Below are positions 50,277 to 64,000 of a DNA stretch of 64,000 nucleotides, piece by piece. The position numbers were made by a program, and so were the translations under genes. The first letter of the stretch is position 1. Each line of letters starts with the position of its first letter. The notes below the pieces were generated by a model. The model saw only the letters and a list, made by a program, of their open reading frames with translations. It was not told the origin of the DNA and made no database searches. Origin of the DNA: Pontederia crassipes (taxonomy: Eukaryota > Streptophyta > Magnoliopsida > Commelinales > Pontederiaceae); assembly GCA_030549335.1 (NCBI GenBank), contig CM060188.1, forward strand, positions 12,816,501-12,880,500, in the 5' to 3' direction.

Positions 50277-51477
50277 ATGGAGCAGTCGGAACCATTGCTT
50301 GCTACCAGCATCTCCGACTCCTTTTCGGTGTCCGATGTCGAAGACCCTTTCGCCTTGAGCACGCCCCGGCCTCGCCGCAAGACGAGCCTCCATCGCACCC
50401 GGACGGCCCCGGCCATCTCCGTCATCCGGGACATCCTCGACGGCGGCAACGCCGGCGCCGGCGCGGAGGAGCCCAACTTCGGTTCCCCCGGCTCCATCCT
50501 CAAGCACGCCTCCGTTCTCCTCCTCGTTTACCTTTCCCTCGGCGTGCTCGTCTACTCCACCAACCCGGAGGGGTTCTCCGGCATCGAGACCCACCCGGCC
50601 GTGGACGCCCTCTACTTCTGCATCGTCACCCTGTGCACCATCGGGTACGGCGACATCGCCCCCCTGACGCCCGCCACCAAGCTCTTCTCCTGCGCTTTCG
50701 TCCTCGTCGGCTTCGGCATCATCGGCTTCCTGCTCTCAGGGGCGCTCAACTACCTACTGGACGTGCAGGAGCGCATGGTGCTGGCCGGCGCCACCGCGTC
50801 CAGCTACATCGTCGACGCGGAGAAGGGGCGGATGAGGATTCGGATGAAGGTGGGGCTGGCGGTGGTGGTGGTGGTGCTGTGCATAGGGGCCGGCACGGCG
50901 GGGCTGCGGTCGCTGGAGGAGATAGAGTGGATGGACGCGCTGTACCTGTCGGTGATGTCGGTGACGACGGTGGGGTACGGCGACCAGGCCTTCGAGACGG
51001 TGGGCGGGAGGGTGTTCGCGTCGCTTTGGCTGCTGGTGTCGACGCTGGCGGTGGCGCGGGCGTTCCTGTACCTGACGGAGGCGAGGATCGACAAGCGCCA
51101 CCGGCGGGTGGCCAAGTGGGTGCTGCAGCGGGACCTCACGGTGGAGGACTTGCTTGCCGCCGATCTCAATCACAGCGGATTCATAAGGTCTCTTTTGCTT
51201 ACAAAGAGTATAAAAAAATAGCTGAAGAATTAAAACAAAAAAAAAATCACATATGCTGATCCGAGTAGTACTAATTTACTTCTGGTGCCTTCCTCTCATT
51301 CTTACGTTGTTGTTAAAATCACAACGCAGTAGGTCAGAGTTTGTCGTCTACAAGCTGAAGGAGATGGGGAAGATTGAGGACAAGGACATGGAGCTGGTCT
51401 GCAACCAGTTCAACAAGCTCGACCCTAACAGCACTGGGAAGATAACCCTCGCTGATCTGCTGAACACATCAAGATGA
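50277..51477 (+). CDS. TPK: two-pore K+ channel (TPK/KCO, TPK1-like)
   Basis: Two exons, 50277-51187 and 51330-51477, flank a 142-bp GT-AG intron and encode 352 aa, the usual TPK length. The layout is TM1 (about 79-93), pore 1 with TIGYGD (121-126), TM2 (about 137-160), TM3 (about 191-207), pore 2 with TVGYGD (231-236) and TM4 (about 246-266), then two EF hands. EF1 loop is D296-E307 (DLNHSGFISRSE); EF2 loop is D335-D346. The N-terminal RTRTAP (40-45) fits a 14-3-3 site (R-x-x-T-x-P) with T43 as the phospho-residue, as in TPK1 types. Studied TPK1 proteins release K+ from the vacuole and are gated by Ca2+ and 14-3-3; that role is inferred. The single intron interrupts EF1, and its acceptor is a CAGTAG tandem site. 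Confidence 0.94.
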
Positions 51478-52359
51478 CCTTTTGTGCAGTTCATTACTCT
51501 CTTATTAAACTGGAGTCAGGGTAATTAAGAACCCTCTCCCTTGTGCATATATTAGACAGCGTATTTGGTACGGGAATTTTAAGTTTGAGTTAATTTTCTA
51601 GAATTAATTGATTTGATAGAAAAAATTAAGTTTGGAGTTTTAATGAAAAAGTAACGATGAAAATTTGAAAAGTTGATTTGATATATAAATTTTAATAGGT
51701 GTTTAGATAAAAAGCGAGAATTATGAATATAATTTATTATTTTATAAGATATAAAATTATAGTAAATTAAAATATTATGTGTATTTAGTTAAAATAATAA
51801 TACATAATTATTAGTTTAACATTTCTTTAAAAATAAATTGTGTCATAATATATTAATATTAATTTTGATTAATTCTTAAATATGCTATTAATATTGTAAT
51901 TATGAAAATATTTATATTAAGTTAAAAAATTATTTTATAAGCAAAATGATAATATGTTAATAAATATGATTATTATTTAAGATAATATAAAAATATTCTA
52001 CTAATTGAAAGTAAAAAGAAAAAAAGAAAAAAAGGGAAAAATAAAAGTTCGGCCGCTTCGAGCGAGACTTTGAAAAGTTCTCGTTCGAAGCGAAAACCTC
52101 AAGTTGTCACGTGACTTAAACTGACCATCAATTTAAGTGTTTGACGGAATTTACTAGGACTTGAACAAGTTCTTGCCCAAGTTTCGGTAATCAAACACAA
52201 CTAAAAAGAAAAGGGAGATTGTAAGTGAATCACAATTGTTTTCACTTTTTCATTTTATTATTTTCGATATCCAATTATGAAGCGTTTCACCATCAATCTG
52301 AGACATTCTATAGGTTAAGATATTAGTTCCCAAGTATCATCCAATTATACTTAGTTCCG
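51478..52359. other. TPK 3' flank and AT-rich intergenic DNA
   Basis: No gene is seen. About 51560-52200 has ends reminiscent of hAT-type MITEs (TTTGGTACGGG to TTTCGGTAATCAAAC), but I could not define exact borders. Confidence 0.35.
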
Positions 52360-52875
52360 AAAATGGTCGCTAAATTTTGTTTTATAATGCAATGATTACC
52401 AAATTTAAACAATATTATAGCTGTGGTAATTCTAATTGATGGCAGAAAGTTAATCAACTTTAATATTGACGTCACACACGCATGAACATTTTCTCTCTTT
52501 CATATCAAATTTTAAAATAATTTTTTTAAAAAATGGTACTTTCTCTCTCCGCCATCAACTTTAAAATAATAAAAATCAGAAGGCCGATGAACCCACTCTC
52601 CTCCGCACATGCCAAGGAACCCCTTCTCTTTCTCTCATGTGCTTAGGAGTGGAATTAACGGAGAGAGGAGAGGGGACGATCGCCCTCTCTCTTCTTGGAG
52701 AGGGAGGGCAAGTTTGTGGATTTTATTTTATTTTTTACTTATTTTAAAAATTAGGTGGAGGGTAGAGATAATAGTGATGACACACTTTTTTTAAGTGTAA
52801 GGAAAAAATATTGACATGGACATTTCTAAATTTTATCGTTAAATTACAAAATAAAATTCAATGACTATACCAAAA
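52360..52875. repeat. MITE-like TIR element
   Basis: The left end (AATGGTCGCTAAATTTTGTT) is an imperfect inverted match of about 45 bp to the right end near 52815-52875. The 'ggtcactaaatttt' style is common in dispersed plant repeats. Target duplication not seen. Confidence 0.45.
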
Positions 52876-53317
52876 AGAGATATAGTTTTTTTTTAAAAAA
52901 TAAAAGTGGCATTCATCTATTACCAAAATGATCAAAAACATCTTGATACAATACTTTGAGAAGGCCATAAGGTGGATATTCTTCTCCAAGAATATTTTCT
53001 TAAAAGAAATTCTTTCAAGATTTGCCAAAAACTCCGTAACCCTATTAGTCTCGCAATATACATGAACTCTTATACGAATTCAAAGGTGTCTTGGACATGC
53101 CAACAATCTAGTAGCACATCGAGTACTTTTCAAGGACAAGTAGTAAAATCTTAAGTAAATAAACGAGGTTGAGTGAATCGCTTTCGATCCAGATCTTTTC
53201 GAAGTCCAATTATTGACATTGTATTAAGCCGCAACCTAAAGCTCATACCTCTGCGATCAGCACCAAATGAAAATATCGTGGAGAAGCTCCTGCAAAAAGT
53301 TAAACGGCGATTAGAAT

Positions 53318-53567
53318 TGTTAAATTTAATGTGCTAATCAATTTTTCTAAAAATTTAAGTCGTTAAGAAGAACAATATCATTAATTTTATATTCTTAATA
53401 TTCCTCCTTACGTGTGGACTGTTGACAACTTTGATTTAGTCCAAACTTAACGTGGATAACAAAGGGAGGAAATTTTTTTATACATGTTACATTTGATATG
53501 TTGATCAATTTTTTTAAAAGTTTAAACCGTTAAGAAGAACAACATTATTAATTTTATATTCTTAATC
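53318..53567 (-). mobile_element. compact TRIM element (about 250 bp)
   Basis: Two direct repeats of about 83 bp (53318-53400 and 53485-53567) flank an internal part of about 84 bp. Read on the minus strand they match the terminal repeats of the composite fossil at 2198-5537 (TTAAGAATATAAAAT ... CAAATTTAACA type). The short internal part also matches it (TTTCCTCC ... CCACACGT). This is a non-coding miniature LTR element, old, with no clear target duplication. Confidence 0.7.
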
Positions 53568-54911
53568 AGATGCGTAATTAGGTAACCTGCCCTTCCTTAG
53601 TCCTCCGGTGTAGTGAAAGTTTTGTCCAAGTTAAGTTTAACCCGATCAGAAGATGAAGACTCCCATCGAATTCACCTAGGTCACGAGGGATCCATAATTA
53701 AGGATATCACAAAAGAAGAGATGTTTAGAGGACTCAATTTCGTGACCACAAAAGGTAGAACAAGGGTAATAGATTGATCCAAGTGAAGCAACCGAGGCAG
53801 ACAACAATTATGCTATAGTTGACATTAAAAAGATTGAATTTTGGAGCAACTAGAATGTTCCATAGTTTTCTCCAATCAATTAATCTGTTACTACCAAGTG
53901 TGTGAGTTCACTCATTTGGAAACCTGAAAATCGATTTTGCATTAGCTATACTATGAGTATGTGTCACTCACACCTACCGTTCATCATTGGTTACAGTCGG
54001 TAAATGAATGTAGGAAATTAACTTAGACAATATATGACCAAAACAATCAATAAGCAGATAGAGGTCCCAACCATTATCACATAGCAGTGCTGAAACAGAG
54101 AGAGCTTGCAATTGTATATCCATGTTAATGCAAGTGAGCAGATAACACAAGGATATGCAAAAGATCCAAAGATCAATCATTATTAATGAATTACGTTCAT
54201 TCCCAATGTGTTTCTTAAGACCTAATCTTATCATTTCCAATGCTTGCATATTTAATTTCCAACTTTCAAATTTACTCTTAAAACACTTGCCATGTTTATA
54301 TCTAAAGAAAAAATGTTGCCATTTTGAATGAGGTAAATGGATGGCAATAATAGAAGATCCTTCCACTTGAAAATGGGTGTGCACTTTAGTTGAAGAAGCA
54401 TTCATCAAGACTAGTTACCTGTCATCAAGACTAGTTACCTTTCAAGGTCCTGTTCACCTGAACTTGTTTGGGCTTGGCCACTAATCAGGGCATAATCATT
54501 TGGTATCAAGTTAAGTTTTTCATGATTCGGACCCTGGCCATTGATTTTGGCTTCAAAAACACGTTAAATGTACTCAACTCACAATTTTTTTTCTGTAATT
54601 CTTTTCATATAACTGATACATTTCATCCCCTTGTTTCTTTATAACACTTGATAAAATGTGTTTTATCTTGTAATGCAGCTTGCAAGGGATGTTCTTTCGG
54701 AAGATATATATTAGAAAACCTTTTTGCAAATGTGTGAGAATTATCTTTCGAAGAGCATAGCTTATGAATAATCGACTTGCTTTCCATTATGCACTTAAAC
54801 CCTTCCAAGAGAGGGTAAAAGAGTACTTTACACTGTACAATTACAGTAATTTAAGGACGTATGAAGAATCACAATTTCCTTCTAAATTCGTACAAAACAA
54901 AGTTCTCATCA
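53568..54911. other. intergenic DNA downstream of CIPK
   Basis: No gene is recognised. A 144-codon minus frame (53974-54408) has no known match and weak coding character. A 20-bp phrase (CATCAAGACTAGTTACCT) is repeated at about 54403 and 54423. The part near 54900 should hold the CIPK 3' UTR. Confidence 0.35.
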
Positions 54912-59424
<4,513 letters not shown>

Positions 59425-60805
59425 TCACGTCCGCCCCGCCCGGCGCTTCTCGTGGCACCAAAAGTCACTGCTCTCCTCGCTTCCTTCCTTCCTTCCTTCC
59501 TTCCTCGTGCTCTGTTCTATCTTTTTAATTCCCGGCGAAAAGCGTCGGTCGACGGGTGGTGGACGTGAGAAGCCTCTCCCGCTCCGCTTCTTATAGGCGC
59601 ACACCCGCACGTACGAGCGCACGCGCGCCGGTGCACGGGATCCGTGTGGGAGATTTTTTTTTTCTTTCTCCGCGTTATTTTTACTTAAAAACAATTTTTT
59701 GGGTAGAAATTTTCTGAGTTTTTATGAACCTCTCATAATCCAAGTCGAACGTCGTGCATCAATATGTCAAATCCATTAATTCACTTTCGGGCGTCATGCG
59801 AGAACTTAAATTACAAATCGTAGATTTATGATCACCGTTGCTCATTTGATTCCTTGTTGAAAAAGTGGGACTTAACACAAAATTAACACATGTGAGAGTC
59901 AAATTACATGAACTTTAACTAGATATTTAATTATATTTCCGTAATAACTATAGATTGAGACATAAATAGTAACGCTGTAGAGAATTCTATTAAGTTCACG
60001 AAGAATCAAGAATTACTTCAATTCGTTACCTTGCATAAAGTTACATACAAATGAAGGCAAATTTATTAGGATGCTGACATTAGGTTTGAAAGAGGTCAGA
60101 ATGCATTAAGGGTCGAGGCCAAGACCAAATGATCAACGAAGTCAAGATGAGTTAACAGCCACTTGGAAAGATCGAACAATCAATTTAGGGTTTAGATGAA
60201 TGAAGTTTCATCCCGAAGACGTGCAATTAAGAGAAAAGATGTTAACAAGAGATAGAATGATCCATTGTAAAACTCGATCTTATCCTATGGCTAGTTTGAA
60301 TAGAAGTTCAAATGACGAATTTAATGTAGCGATCGCCTAATCCTAAGATGACAAGCCAAAATATGGTTAGAGAAATTATGCAATGACTACTTTAAAAATT
60401 AGACAATATAAAAGAGCCCTAAGACTATTAAGTAAGTCAAGATTTTAACCAAAATCATCATCCCTCAAGGAAAAACATGTAGAGTTCATATATAATTCCT
60501 CTCTTATCATGTGGGTGTGCTACAATGCTACAAATATAAATATAAAGTATTCTTATTATTCTTGTGAGGTTGTAATCTCATTTTTAGTGAAGAAAAGATG
60601 AGTGATAGTTTTTTTTATCTTAGGAAGTGAAGAAAATAGATTAGAATAAAAGGATTGTTGTCGTATCTAAAATGAAGGATTATGAAACTTCAAGATTCAC
60701 CAGACTTTGAGAAGTCGAAATGGTGGATGTAGAACAAAGAGTTGGCCTGAATATCATCATTTATCATTGTGCTTTGTGTTTGGTCTCTTTATCTCTCTTT
60801 CTAGC
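59425..60805. other. CIPK promoter side and intergenic DNA
   Basis: A TTCC repeat (59483-59505) lies in the probable CIPK leader, followed by GC-rich sequence to about 59640. About 60050-60780 has phrases reminiscent of an LTR end, but no partner repeat is seen. No gene is supported. Confidence 0.35.
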
Positions 60806-60820
60806 TTTGTAATCATCTTA

Positions 60821-61011
60821 TAATAAAAATAACAACAAAGTCTTATCCCACTAGATGGGGTTGGCTACATGGATCATACGACGTCATTCCGCTCTAATTC
60901 GTTGATCCATGTTCATAAGATTCAACAGGATTTTACGCTAGCTGTCGGAGCCTAACACAACCCTCCTCCTTTATTCGGGCTTGGGACCGGCTATAAAACA
61001 TAGGCGGAGTT
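60821..61011 (-). mobile_element. SINE-like element with perfect 15-bp target duplication
   Basis: The 191-bp body is flanked by TTTGTAATCATCTTA at 60806-60820 and 61012-61026, an exact 15-bp direct repeat. On the minus strand it starts AACTCCGCCTATG, contains CCGGTCCCAAGCCCG and ends GGGATAAGACTTTGTTGTTA with a T-rich tail. This text is familiar as a widespread plant repeat related to AU-type SINEs or RTE LINE 3' ends. Variable-length target duplications of this size are typical of LINE-driven insertion. The family name is from memory. Confidence 0.7.
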
Positions 61012-61026
61012 TTTGTAATCATCTTA

Positions 61027-61643
61027 ATGTTTTAAAATTTTCAAATTGATTTTAGCTTCGTGAAATTGTTGAACAACGAGAGAAGTAGCGCTCGAAGAAG
61101 TAAAAGAAGGAAAAAATGAGATTAAAAAAATATATATTTATATGGTTAAAATAGAAACTTTGACCAATTGTCTTATAAATAAAAGAAAAAAAAACCATGG
61201 TCCTACAATTTATTATTTTCAACTTATAAATTATTTTTAAGTCACTGATCCTACAATTTAAAAGTAAAAAGTTGTTAATTAATGTGTTAATTGAAAATTA
61301 TATATAGGCAAATTTGACCAACTCATATGTGCTTGCTATTTGACAAACACCCAAGTCTACGTGGAAATGTTTACTGATGAATACCAGGTCATAACACAGA
61401 GCAAAGAGTACATAAAAAAAGAGAGGGGGGTCATTACGGATTTGAGGCCTCAAGGGAATATGGATAAGGGCAGCTGATTCATGTGTTGGGTCCTTGAAAA
61501 GAAATATATCCTAGCTATTATTTGTCACTTGGAAATATATACATGTCACGTATTTGACAGACCTCCCACACTAATTTAATGGCTCTTCTAAATGGACACT
61601 TAATTGGGAGAACAAAAAATATAAGAATTTTGCATTGACTTTG

Positions 61644-61677
<34 letters not shown>

Positions 61678-62414
61678 GGAGCAAGGCCTGTTCTAATTTT
61701 GTGTAGCTAGCAATTGAAAATGAAATGCCAGCAATTAGATGACACATCTTTTTCCTTTATTGTTCAAACGTTTATCATGGATTTGATTTCTCAATTAGCG
61801 TCTTAATCGGTTCATTTATTCATCCAAAGGTGTTCTAATTGTATTTTACTTCTACTTATAATTTTTTTAATTATATATATGTTTTTAGTGGTATCCAAAA
61901 GGTGTTCTGATTCTGATTGTATTCTTATATGTTAATTCAACAAAATGCAATCTATCACATGTGTGTATATATGTGCATGTCTGAAATGTATGGGAATTGC
62001 ACAAATAAAAAGAAAGATATATAATTGGCCTCAATATTCTTGTCTTTGACATATCGTGTTCATAATTTAAGACGAAGTAAATCCGAAGATTCCAATAATG
62101 AGTCTATTAATCAAACAATTATAATGCGATGCTCCTCGAAGGAAGACCAAGAAATCTCCAATGTCAAATCTTAAGGTGACGCCAAAAAAAGGAACGTATC
62201 AAATCAAAACCCTCCCTCCTCATTTTTTTTCTTTTTTTTTCCTTTTTTTTGTCTTGCCAAGAACTTTGATTGCTTGCGTTTTGACGAAGCACAATCACGT
62301 GAAATTTTTTAATACCTTGGAAATATTTTTCTGATCACGCGATTTAATGATGTCGCGCCCCGAGATCGGTGCATTATGTGTGTTCCAATTTGTGGTGCGC
62401 AATTCAGATTGACG

Positions 62415-62512
<98 letters not shown>

Positions 62513-64000
62513 AATCGGCATGTGGACAACATTAGGAGAAACAGTGTAGTCATTTTGGATTTTGGAATCTTTGTTGCAGTTTGCATCATGATTTAGCATA
62601 ACATGGAAACAATAACTAATTAACTTAACAATGAAAACTTATGAAATAAGAGCAGGATATTAGGATTCCAAGATATCCTACAATATGCAATGCCACTTTT
62701 TTTTGCCTTTTTCCTATTACAAAAAGACCCACTGAGTTGGTATTAAAAATAAAAAAGTTAATTATTAAAAGTTTCTTAAATTATACAATGATATGCTCCT
62801 CTTGAGTCTTGAAGTGTGAAAATTTTAACGTTGCAAATGTCTCAAAAATCATTAATATAGTGTGCATCGAGAAGAAGAAAACCACTCTATTTAGTCAAGT
62901 GTAACAAATATTATCGAAATGAATATATAAAAGGAAATTGAATATACTGCATGGTTTATAATAGATCGATTGATCCATTGTACATGTTATTATTCATCAA
63001 AATCGTATTTATATGATAAGTCGATTGAATTGTCATTCAATACAATATACTGTAATATATAAACATACAGTATACTCATTTTATTCAAAGAAAGAATAAA
63101 TGTTTGTGATTTACGTATAATGCTAAGATACGATGCACTTAAAAATATTTGAAAATATGTTTATTCAATATTTAACAGTTGAATCTTGCTAAAAACTTGT
63201 AATTAGATGTGAATATTGGACATGTTAAACGACCAAACGATAGAAAATATAAGTACAACAATGACATATATTGTTAAAAAGCTAAAAGATATGTTCAAAT
63301 AATAGTAAGAGAAATATTTATATTATTGCTTTGTGATGTTAAAATGAGGGCATATTGTCCAATTGGAAAATAAAGAAGTACATAAACGGTGATATAACTC
63401 GAGTAATGTCATATTCTAAAAGTTAATAATATTTTTAGTATCAAAAGTAATAATGAAAATAATAATTGATCGATGACAAATATAATATAATATAATATAA
63501 ACTAATAATATTTTTTATAATATAATATAATAAGAGAGACAACTTACAACCACATGGCATGCCATGTCAACTAGTGACATACCTATAAGTCCTAATTAAG
63601 CAAAGACATGTAGTTGTGAACACAACTAAGACATGGTGTATTGGTGTGTGGCTGCATCGCCACATGCAATAAAACTGTTAGGTGGATGATTACGAAGGAT
63701 GCACAATTTGCACATGAAATATAATATATATCATGACTAGACACATATGATAGCTATGAATCTAAAGTATAACACATGTGTACAAGTAGACTTCTAACCA
63801 GTAATAATTAATATACTCCTGAGTGCATTTTAGCCAACTCCACTTTGATACCTTTTTTTCTTACAAAATTAACAAGAGAAATTACTTTGCAATTTAAATT
63901 TTGTGACGAAACTATTTTAAATGACAAATTATATTTTGATATAAATATTTGGTAATAAAGTAAAAGAAATATTCAAATTCCTCCTCCACAAAATTCATGG
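61027..64000. other. AT-rich intergenic DNA to the window end
   Basis: No gene is seen. It holds a (TA)n run at 61644-61671, the CT microsatellite at 62417-62510 and an ATAATATAAT-type run at about 63480-63530. Confidence 0.4.
62417..62510. repeat. (CT)n microsatellite, about 94 bp
   Basis: Uninterrupted CT dinucleotide run. The arginine/glutamate and serine/leucine frames across it are artefacts. Confidence 0.98.

Noticed and set aside
50273-51259. 328-codon frame overlapping TPK in another frame
   Set aside because: Arg/Gly-rich shadow frame. The channel frame carries TIGYGD, TVGYGD and EF hands.

Overview
The window is nuclear DNA of a flowering plant, most likely a commelinid monocot. 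The genes have GT-AG introns and very GC-rich exons (LCD, BAHD, TPK) set in AT-rich, transposon-filled intergenic DNA. The duplicated BAHD protein reads closest to the PMT/OsAT4 clade of commelinid acyltransferases. Zingiberales or palms would fit, but I cannot fix the genus.

Layout. 0-0.7 kb: a possible last exon of a + strand gene entering from the left. 1.1-1.9 kb: a decayed BCS1-like AAA-ATPase. 2.2-5.5 kb: a nested fossil of small non-autonomous LTR elements. 9.0-10.4 kb (+): an intronless L-cysteine desulfhydrase. 13.2-19.4 kb (-): a 12-exon full-size ABCB transporter (1282 aa) of the ABCB4/11/21 type. 19.4-32.5 kb: a gene-poor stretch with microsatellites, a MULE-type MITE with perfect 10-bp target duplications, and a 2.66-kb GC-rich long-TIR element. 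32.55-49.47 kb: two head-to-tail copies of an 8.46-kb unit, each with a two-exon BAHD acyltransferase on the - strand. 50.3-51.5 kb (+): a two-pore K+ channel (TPK). 54.9-59.4 kb (-): a 13-exon CBL-interacting protein kinase (CIPK1/17-like). 59.4-64 kb: intergenic, with a SINE-like element carrying perfect 15-bp target duplications and a long CT microsatellite.

The genes do not form a pathway. They are ordinary independent plant loci: H2S/cysteine metabolism, auxin-type export, acylation, vacuolar K+ release and Ca2+ signalling. TPK and CIPK both belong to Ca2+/K+ signalling, but their closeness is not evidence of co-function. I rebuilt the ABCB, BAHD, TPK and CIPK exon structures by hand from splice sites; all junctions keep frame and give full-length proteins.

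The most notable signals are: (1) the very young 8.46-kb tandem duplication with a CCT microhomology junction and one coding difference; (2) a roughly 1-kb patch inside it that is much more diverged than the rest; (3) a 58-bp duplication that copies the CIPK exon 9 splice donor; (4) a CAGTAG tandem acceptor that would shift the TPK EF-hand loop by one residue; (5) several transposons with intact target-site duplications. I found no CRISPR, operon or bacterial-type system, and I found no evidence for a wholly new biological system.
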